Shown here: piece after piece, positions 10,831 through 24,372 of the stretch
Layout: every line of letters starts with the position of its first letter
How positions within the stretch are numbered: position 1 is the first letter of the stretch
Assembly: GCF_023078275.1 (NCBI RefSeq)
Contig: NC_062975.1
Span: forward strand, 14,607,141 to 14,671,140
Source: Leguminivora glycinivorella
Lineage: Eukaryota > Arthropoda > Insecta > Lepidoptera > Tortricidae
DNA: 64,000 nt
Reading direction: 5' to 3'
Translations under genes and position numbers: made by a program
Notes under the pieces: generated by a model
What the model saw: the letters and a program-made list of their open reading frames with translations, nothing else
Database searches by the model: none
What the model was told of the DNA's origin: nothing

Positions 10831-13022
10831 TCAGGGTTGGGCAGCACCAGGAGCAGGCTCGTTGAAAAGGTGCTGGGTGGGCTGGTAGCCATTCTTGTCG
10901 GCCACGAAGGTCACGGAGATGTGTTGTCCATCAGGAGCCACGTACTTGTAACTGCCCTTCACGGCGAGACCTTGTTGGTCGGTGTCGTTCTTGTATTCAC
11001 CCTGTTCCTGTCGGGCTGTGCCGTCACTTGTTTCGAAGCTGGAAAAAAGTGCATATTAGTGCATATTATTATGAGTATTTGATGCTTTAGCGAACTTAGG
11101 ATTGTACTTAATGGCCAACAGGTCTCATTGACCATTCGGTAAGGTAACACTGCAATAATTTATTGTGATGGGTAAATTTTGGCCACAAACAACCTAATTT
11201 ATTTAACTTGAATTTTCATTTAGGTACTGTCACTTATGGAAGAAAGAGAGGCAGACCAATTCCTAACCAAATAGACCAAATAAAAGAAGAGAACTGGCGT
11301 CATGTCGTATCAAAAATGAGTATACGAGAGAGAGAAATAGAGGAGACTCCAACGGGAGGGACATCCTTTAAATTGGAGAAGTATCTATTGGTTTATTAAC
11401 CACTTACTCAAAATTGTATCCATTGATGTTTACTTCAGAGTCCTGCTTCACGATCGCGACCGGCGCGGCTCCAGCAGCTGCAGGCTGGTCCTGAGGCACA
11501 GCACATACGAGCGCCAGCGTGGCCAGAGCGAACAAAGTCTGTCACAAACCAAACTTTTTATTGCAATTGTATTAATATCTAGTACTAAGCCTAGAGATAG
11601 ACTAATGTGTACATTAAATCAACTTTATTTGGTTTAAATTATTAAAATATAATTTTATTTTCACTAAGGAGATGAAATGAAAGGAAGAAATAAATAAAAA
11701 GCAAAATATTGTTTAGGGAGTTTTAAAAATCAACAACTAAATAGGCATTATATGAATCGATAATATTTACTTATCTTTACGATCACAAACAGTTGCTTTG
11801 CCCAACTATGTATGTTTTTATTAAAGATATGGAGAGGTGCCCGTTATATTAGACTTGAAAATAGCTATGCTGCTGAGGCAGTGGGATGACATTTTGTGTA
11901 AGCTCGGGTTTGAAGATTTGGCACGTCTGAGAGCAACTTCAAAGCCGGAGTCAGGCGCGTGGTTGCATGCCTTGCTATCACCGCATTTGGGTACACTGCT
12001 TGATAATGATTCTTTGAGGATAGCAGTGGCCTTGAGGTTGGGGGCTAAGGTGTGTGAGGCGCACCGTTGTATATGCGGTGTTATGGTGGAGCAGAATGGT
12101 CACCATGGGCTGAGTTGCCAGAAGTGTGCTGGACGTTTTCCGAGGCACCATTCAATAAACGATATAGTACGTCGGGCTATGGTGTCGGCTAATGTCCCGT
12201 GTGTTTTAGAGCCGCCGGGTTTGTCACGCACGGATGGCAAGAGACCTGACGGTTTGACGTTGGTCCCTTGGCGGAGGGGGCGTTGTCTCTTGTGGGATGC
12301 AACATGTGTAAGTACGTATGCTGCATCTCATTTGAGGCACACCCTTAAGTCAGCGGGAGCGGCGGCGGAGGCGGCTGCAAAACTAAAACATGCGAAGTAC
12401 TCCACCTTGGAAGCGACGTACGATTTTGTACCGGTCGCTGTTGAGACTGCTGGACCCTGGGGTATTGAGGCGTTAGGGCTATTTAGGGAGTTGGGCAGAT
12501 GTTTGCGGGACAAGGGTAGTGATCCCCGTTCTGGGTCTTGGCTGGTCCAACAAGTTTCCATCGCTATACAGCGTGGGAATGCGGCCAGTGTGATGGGAAC
12601 TTTCGGGCCAGGCACGGTGCAGAGAGGGGATGGAAATAGTTTGTAGTTATGTTAGTTTTTGTGTGTTGACGAAGCGTGTTGCAGATATTGTGGTTTGTTT
12701 TATTGATAATGTAGAATAAGAATCTGACGACGCTTGGGCGGATTACATCTGTGTTTTGACGAAGCGTGTGGTGGATCAAGTAAATAAATTACAATAAATA
12801 GGTATTAATATACATTATGCTGTTTTAATCTAGTTGAAAATTTATTCCACATAACAATTTTTTCATTATACTTTGTTACAATGGAAATTATGTAAAAATT
12901 TTATTGTAGGTACAGGGGTATAAGACGGATTTCTGATCCGGAAGCTGTATAAGGTACATAATAATTTATAACAGTTGTTGTTTTAAAATTAAAAAAAAAT
13001 TACAACTTACAATCTTCATCAT
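10831..13022 (-). CDS. RR-1 cuticular protein, three exons, 116 aa
   Basis: Secreted chitin-binding cuticle protein. Minus-strand exons in order are 13022-13011 (MMKI, donor GTAAGT), 11538-11408 (acceptor ACAG, donor GTAAGT) and 11038-10831 (acceptor TTCCAG). Phases are 0 and 2, and the total is 351 nt. Exon 2 completes the signal peptide (TLFALATLALVCAVP) and leads through an Ala/Pro-rich spacer to NGYNFD. Exon 3 carries FETSDGTARQEQG and the RR-1 core GSYKYVAPDGQHISVTFVAD, then KNGYQPT. The tail NEPAPGAAQP is longer than in the two other intact copies. Intron 1 is 1.5 kb because it contains a non-LTR retrotransposon 3' end in the opposite orientation (about 11820-12790). The start could also be the second ATG. 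The family assignment is firm. Confidence 0.92.
11820..12790 (+). mobile_element. 5'-truncated non-LTR retrotransposon, C-terminal zinc knuckle and nuclease-like domain
   Basis: The frame 11837-12646 (269 residues) is the C-terminal part of a retrotransposon polyprotein. It contains a CxC...HHGLSC knuckle followed by RHHSINDIVRRAM, then DGKRPDGLTLVPW and LLWDATC. That arrangement resembles the CCHC plus restriction-enzyme-like endonuclease end of R2-type LINEs. The end reads AVETAGPWG... IQRGNAASVMGT, shared with the fragment at 4206. The reverse transcriptase domain itself is absent, which is normal for 5' truncation. The 3' UTR repeats a TTGACGAAGCGTGT-like block twice. It lies antisense within intron 1 of the RR-1 gene at 10831-13022. 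The frame has no internal stop, which suggests a fairly recent insertion. The exact clade is inferred, not certain. Confidence 0.75.
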
Positions 13023-13077
13023 TGTGCTGATATTTTGGATATGTCCCAACCAATGTGTTGCCGGTGCGGTGGGTCCC

Positions 13078-13115
13078 GAATGTTTAAAGTTCGGAGTGCG
13101 CACCTCGTATAAATA
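13078..13115 (-). promoter_or_regulatory. Core promoter of the minus-strand RR-1 gene
   Basis: On the minus strand a TATTTATA box (13115-13108) stands about 32 bp before ACATTC (13083-13078), a near match to the arthropod initiator. Start of transcription there gives a 5' UTR of about 60 nt before the ATG at 13022. Confidence 0.5.
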
Positions 13116-13119
13116 TGGC

Positions 13120-14580
13120 CAGTTTATTATTGACAATTGCAAGTTTCGAGGCATCATTGGCAAGCCGAGGTGTTAATCACAATCACGCAAACAGTTTGTT
13201 TAAGGTGATCCATGAAAACGTTACGAGGATTTTGTCAATTGTGTAAATTGTTTGCGACGAGTGCATACACTTAACCTACATCGCGTGTGGTTTTCAGAGG
13301 ATTTTTATGTATCGTCTTCGATCGTCCCATTCGTTATTTGTTAAGTTTTTTAATTCATCCCATTCTGTTTTCGTCACCTATACCTACTTCATTCCATATG
13401 GTACAGTCACATTGTCAAGCGATTAAAGGCGACAAGGTAGAGATATAATCATTTATACCGGTGACTGTACAGTTATTGTTCATCCGTTTATACTTAATCT
13501 ATTGGTAACGTCTGCGTCCTCGTATGTTTAACTTTAAGTTTAAAATAGTATTTGTGCAGAACAAATAGAAATAGAAATATTTATTTACTTAAAAACACAT
13601 ATACAGTGGGCAAACAAGCCTTTGGCTTCTGAGCTAGGATATCCTGTGATACAGAACTCAGTGGTACTTAGAATTAAATTAAATAAATCTAAAATTATAT
13701 TTACTTTAGGTACTTAACTAAGCACTTTATTCTCCATTAAATGCAGTAGGAACCATGATTGGGGTGTCTGTCAAAAGGATATATATCATAAACATATTAT
13801 GTAAGTATAAGTAAGCCAAATAGTACCATATAAGTAAATAGCAAGCTTTTTTTTTATTAATATGATTGAATAAATCATGAACGAGTGTCAAAAAACTGTA
13901 ATCAATCAAGTTATATCTGTTTTTACATACTAACTAAATACATGCTAATACATAAAACTAGTACATCGTAAGTTAAATAGATATAAAAAGAGAGAGAGAT
14001 AACATATGTATGCTGCAGTTAAAACGTAACAGGCAATGGATTATAGATTACCTTTTCTAGACACCGAATTATCCAGCATATTATGCGAGGTCAACAAAGA
14101 TATATTATATTATATTATTATTACTTATGGACTATGCTTTTATGATTGATCATCATAGCTCGAAAATAGTATTTTATGTAATCGTGATATAGGTAATACA
14201 GAGCTTTTCAGTCGAGTACCATGTTTAGGCCACGAAGCTTGCTGAGTGGCCTAATAGTACGGTACGAGAGGATAAAGCTTAATTATACTTTTTCTATGAG
14301 TCATCATTTTCATCATCAGTGGACGAACAATATCATCATTCAAGTAAAAACTAATATTAATAGCGTCGTTTACCGTTGTATCAGTATCGAATTTCCTTGC
14401 AACAACTGTTTGTAATAACTGCTTCTCATTGGTTGATAACGCGATAGATAAAAAAAAATGTGTTTCAGATGCAGAAAAAATTGTCAGGTGTCGTAAATTA
14501 GTATAGAACTTGTATGAAGTTCTATTTTTGAAATTATTTCAGTTAACTACAGTGAACTGTAATGAAATATTATAGTTGAC
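13120..14580. other. Intergenic, no gene seen
   Basis: AT-rich. A block at 13560-13690 (AATATTTATTTACTTAAAAACACATATACAGTGGGCAAACAAGCC) looks like a repeat tail. No exon is supported. Confidence 0.4.
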
Positions 14581-14582
14581 TA

Positions 14583-15789
14583 TACTCCAATTGCTAATTC
14601 GAGTCCAAAAAAACTACTACGATGTTGCCACTGCAATAAAATGTTTGTAAAATAGTATATTCCTTTTTTATAAAAACACACGCCAAGATAATTTATTTAT
14701 TATTTATTTCAATCCTTTGATTTATATATTTAATAGTCTTTTATTATTTACATAAATACTAGGACGCTCGATCTTCTTTCTTTTTTCCGTGATTTTTAGT
14801 TGTAAAGTTGGTATTGCGCTTGTATCACTTCAGGTATCAATAACATTTGGTGCTATATTTTGCGGTATAGAACAAACTATTGATGATATAGATATTGTGA
14901 CCAATTTTTTATACATATATTTTACAATTAGCTAATCAGCGAAATAATGTATATTGGGCTTTATGGTTGCCACGGCCGCCATTGTTTTGGAAGCGGCCAT
15001 GACACCATGGTCTGTCAAACTGTATTTGAATTTACTATTATGCATGATACACAGATATACAGACTACATCTCTGATATATGATAGACAGACGTTAATATG
15101 CAAGTAGCGCTTTATTGACAACCGACACTTATGAACCTTTTAGATAAAAAATGGCACATGTAATGATCTATTGTTTTACCTTAAAGAGAGTATGTAAGTT
15201 TGAGTAATGTTCTTCAATTTATGGTTCCAAATCTCCTGAGGAGTCTCAGAGATACATTGGGCACTCGTTACTAAGGAAATACCTTTCGTGAGCCCCTGAC
15301 TTCGCCACGCGCCATTCTGAGAGCCAGTTCAGGTGCTACCCTTCAGCAATAACATTCTAATATTGGTAATGGGTTGTTAGACTCCAATGACTAATTTAAT
15401 AAACATTGGCGAAAATTGCACCTGACTGAGATAGGGCAGCTTTAGTGCATACATTTGTCTGGTTTAAGTTTTATTATTATTAGCAACGTGAATGAAGGTG
15501 ATGTTGATTATCACATATACACGTAATATAATGCGAATTACCAACATTTATCATTAGTGGCGACCGGTGGAACTAATTTGACGTATGAGAATTAAAACAA
15601 AAAAACTAAAACGAATTTTCTTCACAATTTTATCATCAAGTATTCTTGGATTTCTTACGTGCCAAATAAAGAATGTAGAAGGTTGGCGAAACCTGAAAAG
15701 TATTTTGACAGTGACATAAGTGACATTGACAGCTGTGACATTGACGTATCTGTCGTAGTTTTTTTGGACTCGAATTAGCAATTGGAGTA
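14583..15789. mobile_element. Non-autonomous DNA transposon, TA target duplication, 35-bp perfect TIRs
   Basis: Both ends read TACTCCAATTGCTAATTCGA and continue perfectly for 35 bp as inverted repeats, flanked by TA on each side (14581-14582 and 15790-15791). The 1207-bp interior contains no transposase frame. TA duplication suggests a Tc1/mariner-type source, but TIR length and sequence do not match the mariner at 16077. Confidence 0.8.
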
Positions 15790-16076
15790 TAAGTGTCAAA
15801 GACTATCCAACACTGAAAAGTCAGCACTTACAGTTTAGTCTGTGGTCTAATTGACAGATTAAAGTCTGAAAGTTAAGTCTTCTCCGAGACCACGGGGACA
15901 ACGCCGTCCTTGAAACGTTGGAGGTCAGTTTAATATGTAGTTATACGCGATTAAGTCCCGGTTTTTAAAAATAGTTATGTTAAAAATAGTTAGATTAAAG
16001 TCGACGAGTAGAAAAAGGGTTAGTTCTAATATAACGTCAGAAATACGTAACGTCACGAATAAAAAGGAAAATTATA

Positions 16077-17312
16077 TTGGGTTGGTAAGAAAGTAATGAG
16101 CGAATCATAACCAATATTGTAATTTTTATTTAATTTATTATTTTAATCATTTATCAAAAATATAACGGCCTTCGTTATCTACTACTTGTCTCCATCGTTC
16201 TGGTAAAGAATGAATAGCATCGGCGAAGAAGTTCTTAGGTTTAGATTCAAAAAACTCAGCTATGTACTGTCGTAGATGGGATTGATCATCGAACTTTTTT
16301 TCATTCAAGGCATTGCTTAGCGATCTGAACAATGCGTAATCCGTAGGTGCCAATTCTGGAGAGTACGGTGGATGAGGTATCACTTTCCAACCTAGCTCCA
16401 ATAGCTTTAGCCGAGTCACTTTTGCAATGTGTGGGCGAGCATTGTCGTGTAAGAAAAAACTTTAGCATGCTGTGGACGATTCTGACAGATTTTTTGGTTT
16501 AAATTTTCAAGCTGATTACAGTATACTGATGCGGTAACAGTCATTCCACTTGGTAGGAGTTCCCAGTGAATAATACCATGAATATCCCACCAAACGGACA
16601 GCATAACTTTTTTCGGGTGAGGCTCTGTTTTTGGTGCCTCTATTCCTTTTTCGTTTGGAGCTAGCCACTGACGTTTGCGTGTGTGATTTATATATAAGAC
16701 CCATTTTTCATCTCCAGTGATAAGATGGTCCAACCAGTTGAATGTGCGGCGAAAAGACAGAAGTTGTATGCAGATATCGGCACGGCGGTTTAGTTGATCT
16801 CTATCAAGTTCGTGCGGTATCCAAACACTGTATTTGTAGTTTTTTCCCAACTCGTGTAAATGTGTTTCTATGGTGACATGAGAGCAGCCTAACTCGGTAG
16901 CAAGAGTACGACTCGTTAGCCTCGGATCTCCTTCAATTAAGGTTTTTAATTTGGCTACATCAATCTTCACCGGTCGACCAGACTTAGGTTGATCTGATAA
17001 TGAAAAGTCGCCTCTACGAAACCGCTGGAACCATCGTTTCGCCGTGGCCTCAGACACAACTTCAGGAGCAACACGCTAACATATATTACGCACTGCTTCG
17101 GCGGTGAAATTCATATAGTAAGCAATGCCTTACATGCACTTTTAATTCGTCCATTTTCTTCCTTATATTAGCTCGGCGACAGCTAGTGAATGACTGACGA
17201 GAAAATGTGCGACTCGCCCTTTATATACTTTCGACCACAGAAGATTCTAGAACTCTCTCAAAAATTTTATGTGGAATTCAATCGATCGCTCATTACTTTC
17301 TTACCAACCCAA
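16077..17312 (-). mobile_element. mariner transposon, inactive copy
   Basis: The element is 1236 bp with terminal inverted repeats that begin TTGGGTTGGTAAGAAAGTAA and a TA duplication on each side (16075-16076, 17313-17314). Length and ends are typical of mariner. A single transposase gene fills the minus strand. Confidence 0.93.
16147..17154 (-). pseudogene. mariner transposase, broken
   Basis: Transposase of the D,D34D mariner family. The start is at 17154 (MDELKV, then HVRHCLLYEFH). The N-terminal helix-turn-helix region includes SDQPKSGRPVK and TLATELGCSHVTI. The catalytic parts seen are ITGDEKWVLY (first Asp), the block around HDNARPH (second Asp) and PYSPELAPTDYALF (third Asp, 34 residues after the second). 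Three lesions are visible: a short deletion with frameshift near 17100 after EFH, an in-frame TAG at 17078-17076, and a 1-nt frameshift in the T run near 16456 (A run on the plus strand). The second lies in the frame of the rest of the gene. The protein cannot be made intact, so the copy is a fossil. Confidence 0.9.
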
Positions 17313-20019
17313 TAGCTTATCATGTCTGACCACTGTTGATCATTGTTTTACTAGATGAAAGGAAGTCAAATTACAAACCTCTATGGAAAAAAATAGGAGT
17401 AGGGTGACAATAATTATTGATATAAAACGCCAATCTGTCACCTATCTGTCCGATAGGTATAAATTGAGATGTACCTACATTTTGTTCTTCCGACTGTGGA
17501 TTGTTGATATCTCATCCAGCGCTAAAATAATCTGTGGAAATTATGTGCTAAACTAACCATTCAACAATCGTAGGTCAGTAAGTGGGGGTCAGAGTATAAT
17601 ATATGTACGAGTATATCAGTGGCAAAGATCATTGTAAGGCGCACTGAGCTACTGTCGACATATCTGATGGTGCTGAGAATCAAAATACGATGTCAATGGA
17701 TGACCCAATACGTTAAATATTTGCTGATCGCATATGTGATTGTCAAAAGTTACATTTTTGTTTGAGGAAACCATGAGGAAACGTCATTTTTGACACCGAA
17801 AAATTTGATACACCGTATCTAGAACGATATCTTGGCGTTTTCGAAAATTTTATTATTTTATGTAGGAATGAAGTACCTAGCTGTGACTTTTATCAATACT
17901 ACCTTTTCGCATTAAAGATTTTTTTTGAGCTTTTAATGAAATAAAAGAGACTGAGGCATATTGTAGAATTATTATATTTGTACATAGGTAAAAAACCCAT
18001 CTCTGACATAGTTTTGTTTTAATACCTACTGCACTAATTTAACTGTAACAGATTATGAATTTGACCTGCATTTGTTCTGTAAGTAATTATGATATGTATG
18101 TGTCAGTCAGTCAAAAGTTCATATTTCTTCTTTCAATCAAAAATATTTCAACACTATAAATGTGGTTCCATATTTATTTTTTCCGATTTTCACTAAAATA
18201 AACATCATTAACGAGTTATAAAATTAATATTTCATCATGTTTTTGTACAATACGCTTTGACTATGACAGATACGTTTGTTTACTTTAAATGTGTATGACA
18301 TTGAATATAATTATTGTTTGTTTACCCTTACGATTAATTATGTATTTATGTGGCTTTATAAATTCATAACCGTATTATGTTACACCATTAATTTATACTG
18401 GAATAATAATTAAATATATAATATCTCATTTTAATTCGGGATACAGCAAAATAAAAATAATATAGGAAATGTTTTAAATCGATACAATTTGCGAATTCCC
18501 TCTTTACACGTATATCGTACGACATTTTACAGTTTATACTATTATGGCCCCTTGAAGTTTCGACATAGGCGCATAAAGTACTACATTACGCATTAGCGCG
18601 AGAAAATAGCACCATATGTGCTGTGAAAACGAATACATTCAAAAAAATCTCTAGCAGAGAGTAATAATAGACCACTTGAAGTAGTAAGGTGTAACATACT
18701 ATTACACGATCTGTAAAATACAGTTAAATTCCTTGAAACGTTCGGGTCAATGGCACCTTTGCTCCCCGATAATTATTATTAAGTTTTTTTTTGTTTTACT
18801 GACTAGGTAATTGTTTTGACTTTAAAAACATAGTAAGTACTAACATATACGTACTTATAACCTGATGGACTAGTCCGATCTACAAGCCGTCAAGGTAAAT
18901 TTGAAAGTGAAGTACACATGTGTGTTATTTTGAAAAAGTATTTGCTGACCACTTTAGACTACGCCGATCCTAAGTTAAGGTCCACGAATGTTACGTAATC
19001 AGTAAACATCAACAATAGTTGCTCGCCACAACCCATATTAATGACCTAAGTCCACGAGAATCTTATAGCATTCTGAGGTATATTAGGCATACTATAAAGA
19101 ACATATTTAGGAGTACCTTATAATAGATTTATGTTGCTTTAATTTTGATTCTTGTTATGTAAGAAAACTGTGCAATATGTCGTTGTAATTGTGTTTTCAA
19201 TAACTTTAACAATGACATTATTAATGAAGTGAAGAATTTTATAGACATATTCGTGTCAGAGTTCACTTTGATTACACCTTTGTGCTGGATCAAATTTTAG
19301 GTACCTTCGTAAAATACAGTAGGATCAAAAGACTGAACATTTATATGTATTATTTTTGCAAGAGATACTAGGATTAAGAAATACTAGGATGCAAAGCGGT
19401 TCAACCTAGTATATAACAACTTATCGAGAAAATCATGATAAAGTTAATGAAGATGAGTTGTTGATATTATATTTATTACACTCATACGAGTATAGAGAGG
19501 TCTCACGTTCATCTATACCTTTCTTTTGATAAATCAGTTTACATGTATCGTGGCATGTTATGATGTCTGGGCGATTAAAGTATAGATATCTATTTACTGA
19601 GTGATTTCCTACCGCTCTTGGTTTGTTTACTTTTACACTATACTGCAAATTAGCTATTATTGGCTATTTGTTGATTTTTCTTCCGCCACCACAAAAAAAT
19701 GCAAAAAATCAGCTGTTGCCAATTAGCAATTTACTACTTAAGCTCATATTTAGGAAGATCAAGTTTTGTTTTGCGATCTAACAATCTGGTGGGTATTTGG
19801 TCAAGTGGTCAAGGCCACTGTGTGCTAGTATAGTCGTACTTAATACATCAACCACATATTGTGCTACCTCGTGTTTACGAGTGTATTGACATGTTTGGCA
19901 CACAATTACCGAGTAAATAAGTTTGTTATTTAATACATCTGTAATTGCTTAGGTACTTCCTCTTATTTTATTTTTTAGTAAGTAACTGTTTAGGGACGCT
20001 GTTTAATTTCTCCATACAT
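17313..20019. other. Gene-less intergenic stretch
   Basis: AT-rich sequence, with no exon, hairpin element or family-like frame that I can support on either strand. Confidence 0.45.
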
Positions 20020-20296
20020 TAAATAAACAATAAATAAATAAATATTATAGGATATTCTTATACATACTGACTGAGTCCCACGGTAAGATCAAGAAGGCTT
20101 GTGTTGTGGGTACTCAGACAACGTTTTATATAATATACAAATACTTATATACATAGAAAACATTCATGACTCAGGAACAAATATATATGCTCATCAGTCA
20201 TCACACAAATAAATGCCCTTACTGGGATTTGAACCCGGGACCGCCGCGTAAATAGCAGGCAGTAGGGTCACTACGCGCTAGGCCAAGCCGGTTGTT
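20020..20296 (-). mobile_element. tRNA-derived SINE, full-length
   Basis: On the minus strand the head reads ACCGGCTTGGCCTAGCGCG (A-box region), then GGTCCCGGGTTCAAATCCC (B box). A body follows with TGTTCCTGAGTCATGAATG and CCGTGGGACTCAGTC. The end is a TAAA-type tail (about 20020-20045). Related, incomplete copies lie at 45695-45855 and around 54660-56850. Confidence 0.8.
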
Positions 20297-20814
20297 AATG
20301 AATGATATTCTCCGTTTACGCCTATATAATAAACCATCAAAAACTCTATAGCTCATGACTTTGTTGTAATCGAAAACTTTGTGCTGTAACCAGAGAACCG
20401 GTTGTTCAAAACTGGCTGCTGACCCGGGCATTAGGGCGCATCTAATTCCCTGCTGCGTGACCAATATCCGCCAAGGCAAACATCCTACGTAATATTATTA
20501 TTTACCTACTCGAAGATACAAAATAGTACAGCCAAGTGCAAACAATAATAAATTGTCAATCAAGAGATAAAATGGTTCATCATCCGACCTAAAGCGTTTT
20601 TTCAGTATCCGATCGAATATCTGATGTAGGAAGGATATCAATCTTTAATATTATTAAATACCTAAGCTAACAACATTGTCCTTTAATTAAGATAGTTACG
20701 GTAATACATACATTTACGAGTATTGCAACAGAGGCAAAGGTCAAGTCACAAAAGTGACAGCGATTCTCTTAAATTCACGCTTCACGCTAATTTACATAAC
20801 TATTTATTTTTCCC

Positions 20815-21240
20815 CTCAGTAGCTCGGAAACACGTGTTTTGTCCTTTAATACCAGCGGTAAAAACGCATTTTATCCACTAGTGGGTAAAGTAATTTGACC
20901 TTGAATAAAGTCAATTTAATTGCTTTAAAATTGATAAAAGTAGGTGAATCTAGTAATAAAGATGATTTACCACCTGTGGAACTACTGGAAGCAGTGATAA
21001 ACGCATTTTTTGCGTTGTAGTTTCCTCGCTATAGTGAGCGGAAAAGTTTTGTGTTACACTCGGGTGCAAATGTATTTTACTTCTCGTGTGTTAAAAAACT
21101 CGCAAGTTCAGGATTCTATTCTCGAACCACTCGCTTCGCTCGTCGTTCAACTATAGAATCCTTTCACTTGCTCGTTTTTCAATTCCACACTCGGCGTTAA
21201 AATACAACTTTGCCCCCTTGTATAACAAATAACTATTTCA
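20815..21240 (+). repeat. 420-bp interspersed repeat with a conserved short reading frame, copy 2
   Basis: Inverted counterpart of 4494-4920, with the ends CGGAAACACGTGTTTTGTCC and TTTGCCCCCTTGTATAACA. The conserved protein-like part (ALKLIKVGESSNKDDLPPVE, then LLEAVINAFFAL) is intact up to a TAG where copy 1 continues. The downstream part again matches copy 1 closely. Confidence 0.6.
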
Positions 21241-24200
21241 TTCCCATGATAATTAAGAGTCCTGAAGAACATTGTTCGTCTAATGTAATACATAATAGGA
21301 GATGACACTGGAGCAAAAACCTTTTTTGTTTAAATTGGAGCGGTAAAATGCATTACGCAGAGTCATATCTCATATACCACTCGGGTGCGGGGACGGACTC
21401 GATTGGTCTCGTGTGGGACTCCTTGTTAAGGGAATTATCTACCCTCTAAACAAACCCTCAAAGTCCTAGTGCTGTAGCGGTGGACTGTAGGAACGCTCTT
21501 TACTTGTAGGTACAGCAGTATCAGCACCAGTTTGCTTTGCAGAGCACTATCTCCGGAGACCCTTGACAGCCTCATTTTGCAACGACTTGACTTTACGTAC
21601 GTAAGCCAGTCGGCAAAAAAAATGCCGAAGAATTAAAGCAAATAGTGTGTTTGGTCGGTAATCATTTTTATGTGCTCAACTGAAGCGTCAAATACTTTAG
21701 GCCCACAATGCTGAGACATGATTGAATTCAGCCCTAAAAGTTATTTTTGGTTAAAATCATTTATAATATTCATTTGCCTTGACATTACTACAGTCACTTT
21801 TCTAAGTGGAAATTAACTTATGCACATTAGTCCCATTTGACATTGAAACGCCAACGAATAAATAATCTTCGCGGCAAAAAGTTTGATTCATAAAAACTTT
21901 TTAATAAAGCCCTTGGTTGAAGAGACTCATCAAACCGCAGATTATCGGTTAGATTCCAATTTTAAGATACGTGAGATTAAGCTCTAGAATACGACACGGG
22001 TATAGGATTTGACAGTATAAGAAATGATTTATGTTCCTTCTAACAAAAACGTAACGCTGGATACCTACTGACCTATGCGAACTTTATGACTAGATATGAT
22101 AATATCCATATCTGACATATATTGGAGATCGCATTGGGCCGTATATCTTGTGAATCAAGTAATTATCATTAACATATGTAATTTGAAGATTTTATGAAGG
22201 AAATTTTGCCTCCGTACTCTACATACTTACTTACCATAGTTTGAACAAAGTAACGGAGTGCTTTTAAATTTTTTATTGAGTTATGAGATTAATAATGATA
22301 TTGGCCACACTTTGTCATTGCATACAGTCGCTATTTAAAGCAGTAGTCGTGGCAGAGGCTCTAAAGTCAATTAGTTACCTCTAACACACCCATGTCCATT
22401 AACAATCTATAGTGACTCGCGTATAGCAAACATCAATCTCAAAAGAAGTCGTAGTCATAGACAAATATATTACTTCGCAGGGACATGATATACGAACACA
22501 CAAATGGTGCCGATTCATTAGCGTCAAAATCCCTTTGATTGACGCAAAGCGCGCGTCGCTTAGTCGAATCGTGTCGCGACTTACACAGTAGACAACGCTC
22601 GACCGGAATCGTATAAGATGTATAATCCATATAAATTGACATCGTTGCTTATAGTCATTTTTCTATTTCTACGGTACCTTATTTGCGACGAATCGACGAT
22701 CACTTACACACAATTCCTAATATGGTTTTTTTTGAGTATTTTAGTGGTAGCTAGTTCCAGAAAGTAACTTATTTTATGTATGTAGATTTGTAGATTGTAG
22801 GTATTTAATCCTAAGCCTGTCGTTCGCTAGAATATGAGGGTGAGGTTTTTTTCAGCGGGCCGTGCAGGTTACTATTTGTGGTAAATGCTGTGGATGGAAA
22901 CACAAAACAATCAAAACCATATAGGGTAGAACTTTGATATTAAAAAAATATTTTTAAAATGGAAACGCGATCCCAAAGTTTAAAGACTTTTGCACAAACG
23001 CAGTTGTGCGCGGAGACGTATCTATAAGTACTGAAAAAAAAAAAAAGGTATATACATCTTTGAAACTGCATAAATGAGCATGCAAAACTCCTCATTAGTT
23101 ATTGCCGTAAACAATAAGATGTTATATTATTATTGTCATAACACGTTCTACGATCTATAATTACCGACAAAGGTGTTACCTAAGCAAATAGCGCAGTTTA
23201 TCCTAGTAATTAACACTTAAGTGCGCACCCTATAAAATTCTCTTCCTTTTTAACCATATCTAAGTGACATTCGTAAGCTTAGTCGATTGTTTACCGTATT
23301 TTCATGCAATAAATTCCACATTGGAATTGATTTTACAATACCAGTTAAGATTGAAAATGCGTGTTCAACGTTCAGAGTTGTGATCGTGATCATGACCGGC
23401 ATGGCATGACGATTGTAAATCTGTAGATTATCTTGTTCAGCTCATCTTGATATGCCAAACATATACTTGGATATTGTAATAATTATATAGTAAGTTCTGA
23501 TACTTTATTCAATTTTTAACCCTTAAATGCATGAATTTTTCTTTTAACGAGAATATGTGATAGACAATAGTTTTCTGACTCTGGAAAAATAATAAAAAAA
23601 ATGTTTAAGATCGATTTTTATACTAAATCAGTGTTAGAAGTTAAATAGGCCAAATCTTATTTATATAAATATATCGTAATTGGTGAGTTTTATTTTAAAA
23701 AAATGACTACTATTAAAAAGGTACACTATTTATGGAACATCTATGATAAAATGTTTAAACATAAACTAATTACTAACTCCGAAAAAATCAGCCTAAATCA
23801 CATATTAAAAATCGCCGTCGTCCTGTTTTTTCGCACTTTTCCGCCATTTCATCTTAATCCTTAAATAATAACTAGTAAATCATTATATTATTTAATTTAT
23901 TTAATTGTTTATTAAATAATAGTATGAGTAAGGCAGGTGCCATAGTTTTTCCAATAGCACCGGTTACGAATCCACTAGCAACTCAACATAATAGCCCGGT
24001 TTCTTTTTATACCTTTATCTTACAATAGCTCTACACTAACCGGGGCTTGTCCTTGGGTGCATTACTATAGTGCGGACAGGGATAATCGCTGGTTTGTGTC
24101 ACATTACATTTAGATTAAACTGTTCTAAAGGGCCTCTGCGCTGTTGGCTTCGGCTCCACGTATGCCTTACAAAGGTCCGGGACCCCATGGTCCCGAGATA

Positions 24201-24368
24201 TGTAAAGAACAAACTAATAAATAATAATTAAGCAATAAATGTGATTTTGGATAGCTACATATCGAGCCACGGGCCATCAAATATATGATGCATATATACA
24301 TCACCATGCATTTAAGGGTTAAGATATAAATATGTACAGAATTCGATACAAATTTACATTATAAGGAG
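21241..24368. other. Gene-less intergenic stretch
   Basis: No exon is supported. A more GC-rich patch lies at 22500-22630. A block at 24030-24200 (CTAACCGGGGCTTGTCC, CGGGACCCCATGGTCCCG) looks repeat-derived. Poly-A runs occur near 23034. Confidence 0.4.
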
Positions 24369-24372
24369 TTAA

